DNA of 64,000 nucleotides from Bacteroidota bacterium (GTDB lineage Bacteria; Bacteroidota; Bacteroidia; UKL13-3): NCBI GenBank assembly GCA_030680835.1, contig JAUXUD010000032.1, positions 24,860 to 88,859 of the forward strand, read 5' to 3'. Shown piece by piece: positions 34,020 to 43,313 of this stretch (position 1 is its first letter; each line of letters starts with the position of its first letter). The notes under the pieces were generated by a model. It saw only the letters and a program-made list of their open reading frames with translations, ran no database searches and was not told where the DNA came from. The position numbers and the translations under genes were made by a program.

Positions 34020-36707
34020 TTAAATTCTTCTCGTGTCGAACCAATCTTTACGTTTTGGATATTTTAAGTCGTGCAATGTGGATGATTTAACATTGATATT
34101 GAAGATAAAGTATTGATTGCCGTATGCAGATAGCGGAGTCCAGGCAAAAGTAAATTGCCAGCAATGCAAATCTCTCCTTAAGTCTATTCCCAGGTGGGAT
34201 ATTTTTTTCAGGTTAAAATCGTAGCCTGAATTAAAGTTAATGAACCAGTTTTTACTGGGGTTTACGTTTCCGTTAAAAATCAGGTATTGTGTATATTCTT
34301 TTCCGGGGCTTGAAAACTTATTATAATTCACATTATAACTCATGCTCAGTGACCAGGGCATACTGAATTCGGCAAAACCTTTAGCCAGCATTTCTTTTTT
34401 GAGAGCTTCGGCTTTGGTTTTGTCTTTTCGTTTAAACATTTCAGGAGAAAAAGAGGCACTCATCCCCATAAATCCATTGGTAATAATTCCCAATTTCTGT
34501 TGTTCCAAAATATAAAATTTATTTATCCGGGTATACGTCTTATAACCATTATTTTCCGAAACTACGTTTACATACGGATCAAGTGTTGCCCCGCCGTTGA
34601 GTGAAATTGTTTTCAGCAAGGTGGTTCTGAAGCTTATGGGTATCGTGCTTAGTTTTAATGAATCGGCAAAAATATTGTAGGATGCAGAAGCGCGTATACT
34701 TTCAAATATTTTTACCTTCTCAACTTTTTCAGATGTGTCCTTCCCTTTAAGCCATTTGATTTCAATATTATTATCTACTCCGAAATTAATATTTCCCTGG
34801 CGGCCTCTTCCGGGGCCTCCAAAGAGTGAGGTTTCATATTTTGAATACTCGGCTGTGTTTCCAACGGAATCAATTTGATATTTTTGAAAAAAGCCAAATG
34901 AAGGTTTACCAAAATCAGGTACATAGCTAAGGCTTGCGTCCGGATTTACAACATGCCGTATGGCTTTTAATCTTCCTTTTTTAAAGTTTACCAATCCGAA
35001 AAAGCGTGTACTAACCCCGCCCCTGAATGAATACTGATAGGATCTGCCAAATTCATTTACATTTCTGATCACAACCCTTTTTTGTGCAGTGTCCCATTCT
35101 TTCCGGATGGTTTTAAAAGTCCAGTTTTCACTGTAATCAGCACCCACCGACAAGGTATAATATTTAAAAACATTCACTGAATTTTGAATGCTGGTTGAAT
35201 GCCGGGCGCCATTCCGCATCACCGAATCCAAAAAACTTTTCAGGTCAGCATTGCTTCGGTTTTTAAACAGGAGGGTATCCTTGGTATTTAAATAATTTTG
35301 AAACACACCCTGATAATTAATACTTATTTTTTCATACCAGTATTCAGCGGTTGGTTTCCACCTGGGTTTAAAGGGTTGAAAAGATGCCGCCGATAAAGTT
35401 AAATCGGGAAGGGTAACTGAAAGGTCTCGGGTTAATGTATTTTGACTGGCCCGGGCATTGGTGGATAAATTATATTTACCTTTCCCAAAAGCCTTGCTGT
35501 ATGAAATACTTGAATTGATATTGCTGTTAAAAGCGGTATTTGAAGTAGTATAGGTATTATAGGCAAGATACTGATTTCCCTGCAGGTTAACATCTGCTCT
35601 AAAACTTGTACCGGGTTTTGCTCTTGGATCAAGATTATGTCCCCAGGTGAGCATAAACTGAGAAGTTTTATTATAGTTTTTATCCTCTGGCAAACCTTCT
35701 TTATAGAGGGTATAATTGGTTGCAAAATTTCCTGAAAACCGGTATCGGTATGCGTAATTAATACGGGTGCCCAGCGACCAGCTCAGGTTGGTATAAATAT
35801 CACCCAATAAGGCAATATCTGCATGATCTCCCAACCCCAGATAATAACCACCCTGTCTAAGAAAATAACCTCTTCCAAGCGTATTGCCATAAGAAGGAAT
35901 GATAACCCCAGATTGTTGGCCTCTTTTTAAAGGAAATATTCCAAAGGGCACAAAAAGAGGTGTTTTTACTCCTTCAATTACCAGGTTTGCCGGGCCGGTT
36001 ATTACCTGCCTGCCGGGTATTACTTTCAGCTTTTTTGCTTCAATCGAAAAATGGGGAGGATCTGCACTGCAGGTTGAATAATAAGAATCTCTCAGGTAAA
36101 AATTGTTGTGTTCATCGCGCTTTACACGATTGCCTTTTATAAAACCATCCCCTTCCTGGGTCCTAAACTCTTTCATATAACCTCTTTTGGTTTCATAGTT
36201 AAAGGTTACTTCTTCAATTTTATACTCCGCATCACCCTGTTTAAAAACGGGAGTGTTAATTTTTTTCCCTGTACTGTCCTCTTCACCCACTGCATTTACA
36301 GTATTGTCGTTCAAATCTATTTTTATCCGTGCCGATTTCATGTCCAGGTCTTCAAATACAATTTGAGCTGTATTGTATAAAATGAGCGTTTTTTGTTCCG
36401 TAGAATATACAATGGAGTCTTTAGCTTTATAATGAACACTCGATTTAATAGCCGATGAAGTGCGGGGAAGGTAATTACTGTCTAAATCCAGAGAGTCTGT
36501 TTGAAGCGTGTCTATATTTTTAATTGAATCGGGATAATTACATATGTCTGAAAATGAGTACAAAAAAATTGGACTCTTTATATTATTTACGTTTAAAGCT
36601 GTTAAATTGCTTAATTTCGTAGTACAATTGCCGGCTGCAGAAAAAACAGGCTTAACTGCAACAAACATAATTAAAGTGAATAAACAACAGCTAAACCGCC
36701 TTACCAT
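34020..36707 (-). CDS. lptD: LPS-assembly outer-membrane protein, LptD-like
   Basis: Inserts lipopolysaccharide into the outer leaflet of the outer membrane together with the lipoprotein LptE. The chosen start MVRRFSCCLFTLIMFVAVKP begins a signal peptide ending near VFSAAG; the ORF-track start is 16 codons upstream. Residues about 90-240 form an OstA-like jellyroll (LILYNTAQIVFEDLDMKSAR, KGNRVKRDEHNNFYLRDSYY, and FSIEAKKLKVIPGRQVITGP). The rest is a very large beta-barrel with aromatic strands ending FIFNINVKSSTLHDLKYPK. At 895 residues it is typical for the Bacteroidota branch. It is transcribed divergently from the amidase gene with only 17 bases between the starts. Confidence 0.9.
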   Translation of the reverse strand: MVRRFSCCLFTLIMFVAVKPVFSAAGNCTTKLSNLTALNVNNIKSPIFLYSFSDICNYPDSIKNIDTLQTDSLDLDSNYLPRTSSAIKSSVHYKAKDSIVYSTEQKTLILYNTAQIVFEDLDMKSARIKIDLNDNTVNAVGEEDSTGKKINTPVFKQGDAEYKIEEVTFNYETKRGYMKEFRTQEGDGFIKGNRVKRDEHNNFYLRDSYYSTCSADPPHFSIEAKKLKVIPGRQVITGPANLVIEGVKTPLFVPFGIFPLKRGQQSGVIIPSYGNTLGRGYFLRQGGYYLGLGDHADIALLGDIYTNLSWSLGTRINYAYRYRFSGNFATNYTLYKEGLPEDKNYNKTSQFMLTWGHNLDPRAKPGTSFRADVNLQGNQYLAYNTYTTSNTAFNSNINSSISYSKAFGKGKYNLSTNARASQNTLTRDLSVTLPDLTLSAASFQPFKPRWKPTAEYWYEKISINYQGVFQNYLNTKDTLLFKNRSNADLKSFLDSVMRNGARHSTSIQNSVNVFKYYTLSVGADYSENWTFKTIRKEWDTAQKRVVIRNVNEFGRSYQYSFRGGVSTRFFGLVNFKKGRLKAIRHVVNPDASLSYVPDFGKPSFGFFQKYQIDSVGNTAEYSKYETSLFGGPGRGRQGNINFGVDNNIEIKWLKGKDTSEKVEKVKIFESIRASASYNIFADSLKLSTIPISFRTTLLKTISLNGGATLDPYVNVVSENNGYKTYTRINKFYILEQQKLGIITNGFMGMSASFSPEMFKRKDKTKAEALKKEMLAKGFAEFSMPWSLSMSYNVNYNKFSSPGKEYTQYLIFNGNVNPSKNWFINFNSGYDFNLKKISHLGIDLRRDLHCWQFTFAWTPLSAYGNQYFIFNINVKSSTLHDLKYPKRKDWFDTRRI

Positions 36708-36724
36708 GCACAAATGCAATTGAT

Positions 36725-37582
36725 ATGAGAATGTATTATACAAAGATGGGTGCAAAGCTAATCAAAGTATGGAATTTACCGAAATGGGAAAAAATTGTGC
36801 CATTTTTACTCATATTAATTTTTGTTGCCGCATCACCCAATTCTGTAAATAAAAATTTTAAAAGATCCATTTCAACAATAGTAATCGATGCCGGACATGG
36901 CGGTCACGATCCGGGATGCCATTCACAGGGGGTTAAGGAAAAAGAGGTTACCCTGGCCATCGCACTGGCATTGGGTGTAAAATTACAGGAACAAATGCCT
37001 GATGTTAAAATAATATATACACGCGCTTCCGATAAATTTGTTGAATTGTGGGAACGTGCCGCCATTGCAAATAAAAATAATGCAGATTTATTTATTTCAA
37101 TTCACTGCAACTCAACAAAAAATACCAGTATTCTGGGTACTGAAACTTTTGCTATGGGACTTCATAAAGCAGATGAAAACCTGGAGGTGGCAAAGCGGGA
37201 AAACAATGTTGTGCTGTTGGAAGAAGATTATATAGAACGTTATGAAGGATTTGACCCGAGTTCCCCCGAATCGCATATCTACTTTTCATTATTTCAAAAT
37301 GCGTACATGGATCAGAGCATTAAATTAGCTGCAAAAGTGGAGTCGCAGATATCAAAAGGAATAAACAGACCCAGCAGGGGAGTAAAACAGGCCGGGTTTG
37401 TGGTACTGTGGAAAACCAAAATGCCCAGTATTTTAATTGAAACCGGCTTTATCTCAAACAAAAAAGACCGGGAGTATTTAAAGGGTTCAAAAGGAGTAAA
37501 TGAACTTTCAAATGCAATCGCCAATGCGGTATTTGAGTACAAAAAATCATACGAAGCAGGATCTTCTGCCAAGAATAATTAG
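36725..37582 (+). CDS. N-acetylmuramoyl-L-alanine amidase (Amidase_3)
   Basis: Cleaves the amide bond between MurNAc and the stem peptide of peptidoglycan, typically during cell separation. The protein has a membrane-type leader around residues 26-40 (VPFLLILIFVAA) and then an Amidase_3 domain to the end. Zinc ligands are visible: His in IVIDAGHGGHDPGCH, Glu in KEKEVTLAIAL, His in LFISIHCNSTKN, and the catalytic Glu in PSILIETGFISNKKDREYL. The ATG at 36746 (MGAKLIKVW) is a reasonable alternative start and would leave more room for the divergent lptD promoter. MCE gene 37731 follows in the same direction after 148 bases. Confidence 0.93.
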   Translation: MRMYYTKMGAKLIKVWNLPKWEKIVPFLLILIFVAASPNSVNKNFKRSISTIVIDAGHGGHDPGCHSQGVKEKEVTLAIALALGVKLQEQMPDVKIIYTRASDKFVELWERAAIANKNNADLFISIHCNSTKNTSILGTETFAMGLHKADENLEVAKRENNVVLLEEDYIERYEGFDPSSPESHIYFSLFQNAYMDQSIKLAAKVESQISKGINRPSRGVKQAGFVVLWKTKMPSILIETGFISNKKDREYLKGSKGVNELSNAIANAVFEYKKSYEAGSSAKNN

Positions 37583-37730
37583 TTTTCCAAGCTCCAAATT
37601 CCTTATTTTTGTTCAATAAAAAAGATTACTGTAATTGAATAAAGCCTTAAACAATTTTTCTTTTTTGATGGTTGTTTATGGTTTTGGTCTGTCAAACAAC
37701 TGTAAGAAACCTTAATACCCTTGCTATAAA

Positions 37731-38741
37731 ATGAAAATTTCAAAAGAAATAAAAATTGGATTATTTGCAGCCTGTGCATTTGCTGCGCTTTATGTGGGTT
37801 ATAATTTTTTAAGAGGAAAAAGAATTTTTTCCAATCTGGATGAATATTATGTGATTTACAATAATATTGATGGAATTGTAAAATCTACGCCCGTATATTA
37901 TAAAGGATTAAAAGTTGGACAGGTAGAAAAATTAGGTTTAATCAGAACCGAAAGCGCCAACAAAATAATTGCAACCTTACTGATAGATGCAAAAATCAGG
38001 CTTTCCAAAAGCAGTGAAGCCAAAATTGTAAGCCAGGACCTATTGGGTGGCAAAGCCATTTCACTGATTATTCCCAATCTGGTTGATCCTATTGAAGAGG
38101 GAGATACCATTATGGGTTCAGAAGAAATCAGTTTTTCTGAGTCGATTTCGGAAATGGTAACTCCCGTAAAAGATAAAACGGAAAATGTACTGGTAACTCT
38201 GAATAAAGTGCTTACTGAAGTGCAGCATGTACTCACAGAGGGAGGTTCCAAAAGTATTACAGCTGGAATTAACGATTTGTCGGGCACCTTGAAAAATTTA
38301 AATCTGGCAACTGCTTCACTCAACCAAATGATTATTCAGGAAAGTATGAAATTCTCTAAAATAACTGGAAATTTTGAATCCATATCCAATAATATAAAAA
38401 AGAATAATGAGTCTATTAGCGCCAGCATTATCAATTTTAAAATATTGAGTGATTCACTGGCGAATGCACCTTTAAAATCTACCATTGAGCAACTCAACAA
38501 AACTTCACAGCAGCTTGCATTACTTACCCAAAAGTTAAATACAGGTGATGGATCCGCAGCCCGTTTAATCAACGACCGTCAATTGTATGATAACCTGAAT
38601 AAATCTTCTTTTGAATTACAGGCACTTTTAAAAGATATACGTGAATATCCGGGCCGGTATGTGAATGTTTCGGTTTTTGGAGGAGGCGCAAAAAAAGCAG
38701 AGAAAAAAAAACAGGCTGACATAAAACAGGAAGGAAATTAA
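37731..38741 (+). CDS. MCE/MlaD-family lipid-transport protein
   Basis: A substrate-binding component of an Mla-type phospholipid/lipid transporter. The 336-residue protein has an N-terminal membrane helix (IGLFAACAFAALYVGYNFLRG) and one MCE domain (about 35-120) with the family core VIYNNIDGIVKSTPVYYKGL followed by KVGQVEKLGLI. A long helical C-terminal part (about 140-320, SITAGINDLSGTLKNLNLAT and ESISASIINFKILSDSLAN) probably forms the periplasm-spanning tube, as in other MlaD relatives. The permease and ATPase (MlaE/MlaF) are not in this window; in many Bacteroidota they are encoded elsewhere. The YtxH gene follows 10 bases later. Confidence 0.93.
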   Translation: MKISKEIKIGLFAACAFAALYVGYNFLRGKRIFSNLDEYYVIYNNIDGIVKSTPVYYKGLKVGQVEKLGLIRTESANKIIATLLIDAKIRLSKSSEAKIVSQDLLGGKAISLIIPNLVDPIEEGDTIMGSEEISFSESISEMVTPVKDKTENVLVTLNKVLTEVQHVLTEGGSKSITAGINDLSGTLKNLNLATASLNQMIIQESMKFSKITGNFESISNNIKKNNESISASIINFKILSDSLANAPLKSTIEQLNKTSQQLALLTQKLNTGDGSAARLINDRQLYDNLNKSSFELQALLKDIREYPGRYVNVSVFGGGAKKAEKKKQADIKQEGN

Positions 38742-38751
38742 TAATAAAGTT

Positions 38752-38973
38752 ATGAAAAAAAATTCAGGCGGTTTATTGGCCTTTATTTTAGGGGCCGCCG
38801 CAGGCGCAGTAATTACTTATTTTTTGACCAGTGATGACGGTAAAGAAGTGATAAATAAAGCCAGGGAAAAAGGAAAAGATATTAAAGACGATCTCAATGC
38901 AGAAATTGAAAAAGGAAAATCTTTACTCAGCGAATTAATGAATTCACTTAAAAATAAAACTCCGGAGGCATAA
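38752..38973 (+). CDS. YtxH-family small membrane protein
   Basis: A 73-residue protein: a Gly/Ala-rich membrane helix near the N-terminus (GLLAFILGAAAGAVITYFLT) followed by a charged amphipathic helix (EVINKAREKGKDIKDDLNAE). This is the YtxH-like/gas-vesicle-GvpP-like small stress protein form. Its TAA shares its last base with the next gene's ATG (TAATG), so translation is coupled to the holin-like gene. Family members are often induced by stress in other bacteria; a role here is inferred from that. Confidence 0.82.
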   Translation: MKKNSGGLLAFILGAAAGAVITYFLTSDDGKEVINKAREKGKDIKDDLNAEIEKGKSLLSELMNSLKNKTPEA

Positions 38974-39350
38974 TGGAAAACAGGGATGAAGCGGATATAA
39001 ATTCAGACGGGAATCTGAACGAAAATTTCTTTAAAAATTTTAAAGATACCCTTTACGCATATGTTGAACAAAGGGTTGAGTTCACAAAACTTACTTTAGT
39101 AGAAAAAATAGCAATAACGAGCGGAATGATTTTCAGCGCTTTTTTAATCGCATTTTTTGTGTTGATGTTTCTTGTTTTTGTTAGTACTGTTGCAGGATTG
39201 GCACTTAATTATTATCTCGAAAGCAGCTATTTGGGATTTTGTTGGGTTAGTGGTTTCTACCTATTAATTGCCGTATTAACAATCCTGTTTAAAAAACAAA
39301 TCGAAAAACCTGTAATCAATGCAATGATCAAAATGATGTTACACGAATAA
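38973..39350 (+). CDS. phage-holin-like superfamily (holin_3_6) membrane protein
   Basis: A 125-residue protein with an acidic N-terminus, an amphipathic helix (LYAYVEQRVEFTKLTLVEKI) and two membrane helices (about 46-70 and 80-102: MIFSAFLIAFFVLMFLVFV and WVSGFYLLIAVLTILF). This is the Phage_holin_3_6/DUF1469 superfamily layout, found in chromosomal genes rather than only in phage. In many bacteria it sits next to a YtxH protein and another small partner, as here. It overlaps the YtxH gene by one base and is followed after 12 bases by a small hypothetical protein. Confidence 0.83.
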   Translation: MENRDEADINSDGNLNENFFKNFKDTLYAYVEQRVEFTKLTLVEKIAITSGMIFSAFLIAFFVLMFLVFVSTVAGLALNYYLESSYLGFCWVSGFYLLIAVLTILFKKQIEKPVINAMIKMMLHE

Positions 39351-39362
39351 TTGAAAGCAGCT

Positions 39363-39716
39363 ATGGAAATAAATGATATTAAAAGTTTACGAAATAAACG
39401 TGAACAATTAAAGCAGGCTTATAAGCAAACTGAATTGCAATTAAATGCTCAGACCCATTACTTTTCAGAAAATAAATTTTCAGTTTTATGGGCAAGTTTA
39501 TCACCTGTTTCAAATTTAACAAAAGATAAAGATGGCATTTGGGGATTGGTACAATCAACTGTTTTACCTGCATTATTGGGCAAGAAAAGTGTTTTGTTAA
39601 CAGCACTATTACCTGCAGCCGAACTGCTTATAACTAAATACGCGGTAAAGGGAATTGAAAAATTAGTTGAGAAAGTTAAGAAGAAAAAAGAGACACCGGT
39701 TGATGAAACGGAATGA
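39363..39716 (+). CDS. hypothetical partner of YtxH/holin-like genes
   Basis: The ATG at 39363 (MEINDIKSLRNKREQLKQAY) is preferred to the TTG at 39351. The 117-residue product starts with a coiled-coil-like helix, has a moderately hydrophobic centre (LPALLGKKSVLLTALLPAAE) and ends in a Lys-rich helix (IEKLVEKVKKKKE). No family is recognised. Similar third members frequently follow the YtxH and holin-like genes in such trios, and I infer they form one envelope-stress unit. Confidence 0.72.
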   Translation: MEINDIKSLRNKREQLKQAYKQTELQLNAQTHYFSENKFSVLWASLSPVSNLTKDKDGIWGLVQSTVLPALLGKKSVLLTALLPAAELLITKYAVKGIEKLVEKVKKKKETPVDETE

Positions 39717-39752
39717 ATGTTAAATTCCGTTTACTTCAATTCTTAAATTTTA

Positions 39753-42434
39753 CTACAGATTCAATTTAATACCTGCATTTATCTGACGGAATCCTCCGGG
39801 CATAATTCCCGATGAAACCCTGTGTAAGCGGGATGCCTGGTATACTTCATTGCTTATGTTCTTTGCTGCAATAAAAATACTTAATCCGTTTAAATATTTA
39901 GTTTTATGCTTTTCAAATGAATAGGCAATATTTGCATCCAGGGTTTTAAAAGCGGGTAAACTTCCTATAGCACCTTCTGAAGTTTCATTGTTAAAATTTA
40001 AATAATCAGTATACTGTTTCGCTACATAGTTTATATTTACATATATGCTAAAACCCTGATAGGAATAAGTAAGTCCGGTATTTAAAATAAAAGGGGGCAA
40101 ATAGGGTACCGTATTGTTTGAAATTCCATTCTTTCCAAAAACAAAATCCAGTCGTTTTATTTTACTGTAATCGGTAAGTTGTAATTCTTTTGTTACCAAA
40201 CTATCCTGACCTGCTGCTCCCGAAAAATAAACATCAAACCCTCCTCTTTCCGAATTAATTTTATCAATAAGTTCAGATTGGGTTGCGTTGGTATGTTTTG
40301 CTTTTAATAGATCCGAATCTTTAAGCAACCCGCTTAAAATTTTTCCGGCCATCACAGTTCCGGATACGTTTAAAACAATCTGGTGTTTTTCACTGTTCAA
40401 CAATTTATGCAAATTCAGATTGATGGCAGTTTCAATTCCATTAATATTTACTGAACCTAAAGTTTGAAAAGCCTCATTTCTTCCGGCAGAGTAATAATTG
40501 TTTATATTGTTGTTAAAATAAACCAACTGAATGCTGGCAAATTGTTTTAACAAATCACCCCTGATACCTGCTTCATAATTAAAACTAAGCTCAGGTTTGC
40601 GGTTGATTGGTTTTTCTGATGTTGGATTTGAAACAATACCTTCTTCAACATTTAAAAATGCATAATCAGCAATGGGTGCTGTATAACCCCGATAAATACC
40701 CCCGAAAATGTTAATTTTATTTGATGAATTGTCTATTAAAACATAGGAAAGGGTAGCACCCGGAATAAAAGACGAATACACGTTTTTTTGACTGCCAAAG
40801 TATTTGCTTCCGGTATTACCACTCATTTTGGAAATCAACAATTTATCGAATCCAAACATTTCAACCCATTCATATCTAAATGATGGAGTGAATGCTATTT
40901 TTCCATAAGTAAATTTACTTTTTATAAATCCCGAATAGGCAGCCAGTTCATAAAACTGGTCTTTATCAATCGTGCCACTTCTTGCAAAACGGGATGAATC
41001 ATTTTTTATCTCAACATTGGCAAACGATTCCCAATGACCTTTTACTGTAGCCTCAAAATTGACTGCAAACTTTCCTTTTTCAAAATTATATTTTAGAGTT
41101 TGCTGCAATCCTGCAACCGTGAACATGCGATTCCGTGCGCGGGTACTTTCTTTACCGGCAACAACTTTACCTACCCTGATATAATCATCATTTCCAAAAC
41201 TTTTACCATTCAGATAGGAATACCGGTCGGTATAAAAATCGCTTCCCAGATAGGTTTTTGCAGTGGAGGCTTTTATCAGGGTGTTTTCCTGACGCCACCA
41301 GTCGCGCTGAAACTGGGAAGCATATAATTTTGAGGACAATACAACATTTTTACTTATTCTGAAATTATATATAAGATCAACGCCATATCGTTTTGTATTC
41401 AAATCATCCGCATCAAACGGGTTTTGGCTTGGATCCAAGTTAAATGTATAAGGCGTTAACGCACTGTAACTTGCCTTTGATTGTTCCTGGTGATAATTTA
41501 ATTTTAAATATAATGAAGAGCGGGGATTAAATTCGGTATACAATTTTGCAGTGGTATTAAAAATTGAAGATTGGGAATTGTCCTGAAATCCACCGAATTG
41601 TTTGTTTAATACCTGAAGTTCAGCGCCTATTTTATCCCAGGTTCCGCCATAAGTAATGTATTGTGAATGGTAACCCTGACTGCCACCTGTATAATTAATG
41701 CCCAAGGTAGGTTTGATGGGTGGTTTTTTGGTAATATAATTAATTGCCCCGTACATGGTATTGCTTCCGTATGCCAAAATATCTGCTCCTTTTAATATTT
41801 CAATACCATCCAAACGGTCACTGGGTGGATTATAATAGGCTTCGGGTGCCAGGTATGGTGCCGGGGCAATGGGCGTTCCATCTTCCATTAATAATATATT
41901 GCTGGACCTACGCGGATAGGAACCTCTGATACCCACATTTAAACGATTGGAAATACCCATATCACCGGAAACGTTTATACCCGAAACCTTTTTTAAAATT
42001 TCTTCTGTACCAATGGGTTTGCTGAGCATAATTTCCTTTGATGAAATTATAAAATTGGACCCTTCATACTTGTATGAATAATTTGCCGGACTTTCGGATA
42101 TAATTACTTCATTAATCTGTATTGCATTTTTTTTCAGTTTTATTGCCGGTATTTCAACGATTTCATTTTCATTAGAAACATTTACAATCAATTCAACTTT
42201 TTCAAACCCTAAAAATCCGAAAGTGAGATGATGTACCCCGGTTGAAATTTCTGTAAACTGAAAGCTTCCTTTAGAATCGGTATTCTTGTTTAAAATACCA
42301 TCCATAATAACCGAAACGTTTGACATGGTTCTGCCGTCGTCCGCAGTTTTAACAACTCCATTTATAACGGCATGCTGTGCAAAAGTTGAAATGCCTATAA
42401 TTAATATGCCAATTGCCAATATGTATTTCTTCAT
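39753..42434 (-). CDS. TonB-dependent receptor, FecA-like, with carboxypeptidase-regulatory domain
   Basis: An outer-membrane gated barrel importing a ligand, probably a ferric chelate, with energy from TonB. The 893-residue protein has a signal peptide, an N-terminal CarboxypepD_reg domain (about 22-105, INGVVKTADDGRTMSNVSVI), a plug domain (about 110-235 with NVGIRGSYPRRSSNILLMED and APAPYLAPEAYYNP) and a long barrel ending in GGFRQINAGIKLNL. APYLAPEAYYNP is seen in FecA-type receptors, which suggests but does not prove ferric citrate. It has its own palindromic operator upstream and is transcribed in the same direction as the PepSY operon, separated from it by a terminator. Confidence 0.93.
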   Translation of the reverse strand: MKKYILAIGILIIGISTFAQHAVINGVVKTADDGRTMSNVSVIMDGILNKNTDSKGSFQFTEISTGVHHLTFGFLGFEKVELIVNVSNENEIVEIPAIKLKKNAIQINEVIISESPANYSYKYEGSNFIISSKEIMLSKPIGTEEILKKVSGINVSGDMGISNRLNVGIRGSYPRRSSNILLMEDGTPIAPAPYLAPEAYYNPPSDRLDGIEILKGADILAYGSNTMYGAINYITKKPPIKPTLGINYTGGSQGYHSQYITYGGTWDKIGAELQVLNKQFGGFQDNSQSSIFNTTAKLYTEFNPRSSLYLKLNYHQEQSKASYSALTPYTFNLDPSQNPFDADDLNTKRYGVDLIYNFRISKNVVLSSKLYASQFQRDWWRQENTLIKASTAKTYLGSDFYTDRYSYLNGKSFGNDDYIRVGKVVAGKESTRARNRMFTVAGLQQTLKYNFEKGKFAVNFEATVKGHWESFANVEIKNDSSRFARSGTIDKDQFYELAAYSGFIKSKFTYGKIAFTPSFRYEWVEMFGFDKLLISKMSGNTGSKYFGSQKNVYSSFIPGATLSYVLIDNSSNKINIFGGIYRGYTAPIADYAFLNVEEGIVSNPTSEKPINRKPELSFNYEAGIRGDLLKQFASIQLVYFNNNINNYYSAGRNEAFQTLGSVNINGIETAINLNLHKLLNSEKHQIVLNVSGTVMAGKILSGLLKDSDLLKAKHTNATQSELIDKINSERGGFDVYFSGAAGQDSLVTKELQLTDYSKIKRLDFVFGKNGISNNTVPYLPPFILNTGLTYSYQGFSIYVNINYVAKQYTDYLNFNNETSEGAIGSLPAFKTLDANIAYSFEKHKTKYLNGLSIFIAAKNISNEVYQASRLHRVSSGIMPGGFRQINAGIKLNL

Positions 42435-42500
42435 AAGATGATATCGTTTTAAATTATTTTTTAGTTCTGCTTTGCGGGTTCAAAAATAGTCTATTTATAA

Positions 42501-42518
42501 TTAGTCTAAATAAAAATA
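42501..42518 (-). promoter_or_regulatory. candidate iron-regulator operator upstream of the FecA-like receptor
   Basis: ATTAGTCTAAATAAAAAT lies about 70 bases before the receptor start and shares TTAGTCTAAATAAAAATAA with the operator at 46399-46427. It is the imperfect version of that palindrome. Fur- and DtxR-family repressors bind sites of this kind; which one is used here is unknown. Confidence 0.6.
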
Positions 42519-42519
42519 A

Positions 42520-42535
42520 CCTGATTTTTATCAGG
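42520..42535 (-). terminator. terminator of the PepSY operon
   Basis: CCTGAT-TTTT-ATCAGG hairpin, followed on the minus strand by a T-rich run (TTATTTTTATTT). It lies 59 bases after the PepSY gene stop. The T-run is also part of the next operator. Confidence 0.65.
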
Positions 42536-42593
42536 TTTTGGTTGCCCAATGCAGATTGTAAAAGATAAATGTAACTATATGGTTATTAAATTA

Positions 42594-43313
42594 TTATGAT
42601 TTTTTGTTTTTTGTCAGGATTTTATGTTGTTTTTTCATCCATAAAAGAAGACCTGTACATCCAAGAATGAATAATCCGATGCCAACAAAGCTCAAATTGA
42701 ATCGTTTGGCCTGCCAAAAATCATAATCATGAAGCTTTACCATCCAAAATCCAAATTGCAAATTATCGTCGGTTTCTTCTTCAATTTCTCCTTTGTTCTT
42801 ATCAATGTATATTTTAGTATGAAGCGGGTCATCGTATGCAATGATATAAACAGGTCTTAATTTTTTATCTTTTCTTGTTTTATAATGATCGTCTGTATTA
42901 ATAGATTTAAACTTTAAATCGGGTTTTACATATTGACTGGCCATTGCCTTTGCAAGGTCCTTCGAAATCGGACTTACTTTTTCGCCATTATTTGCATCAA
43001 TCAGAACCGTAGGTTTGTTTTTTATTTTAACATCATAAAAGACCATTCCTGCTTCATTTTTGAGTTTTATTTCTGAAACAGAAATCTTTTTACCATATGC
43101 ATTGGTTAAAATATTAAATATGCTGTCAATGCCAATTGCGGGAGATTTAATTTTATAATCATAATTAAAATTTTTAATTTTTTTATAGTCTTCTTTCCAA
43201 AACCAATTATAATTTGCTCTAAAAAAGCCTGTAACTACAGAAATAATGAGAAACGGTAAGAAAATTAATCCAATAATCCGGTGTATTTTAAATTGGTTAA
43301 TTTTCCAGTTCAT
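42594..43313 (-). CDS. PepSY-associated membrane protein
   Basis: A 239-residue protein with an N-terminal helix (IHRIIGLIFLPFLIISVVTGF), a periplasmic domain with PepSY-like features (VLIDANNGEKVSPIS, HTKIYIDKNKGEIEE) and a C-terminal helix (LSFVGIGLFILGCTGLLLW). This helix-PepSY-helix form is the PepSY_TM family, often encoded with iron-type TonB receptors and sometimes acting as a ferric-chelate reductase or periplasmic accessory. It overlaps the upstream DUF4198 gene by 4 bases, so the two are translationally coupled. Confidence 0.85.
   Translation of the reverse strand: MNWKINQFKIHRIIGLIFLPFLIISVVTGFFRANYNWFWKEDYKKIKNFNYDYKIKSPAIGIDSIFNILTNAYGKKISVSEIKLKNEAGMVFYDVKIKNKPTVLIDANNGEKVSPISKDLAKAMASQYVKPDLKFKSINTDDHYKTRKDKKLRPVYIIAYDDPLHTKIYIDKNKGEIEEETDDNLQFGFWMVKLHDYDFWQAKRFNLSFVGIGLFILGCTGLLLWMKKQHKILTKNKKS

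Noticed and set aside
36108-36380. 90-residue plus-strand ORF
   Set aside because: Antisense shadow of the lptD N-terminal region.
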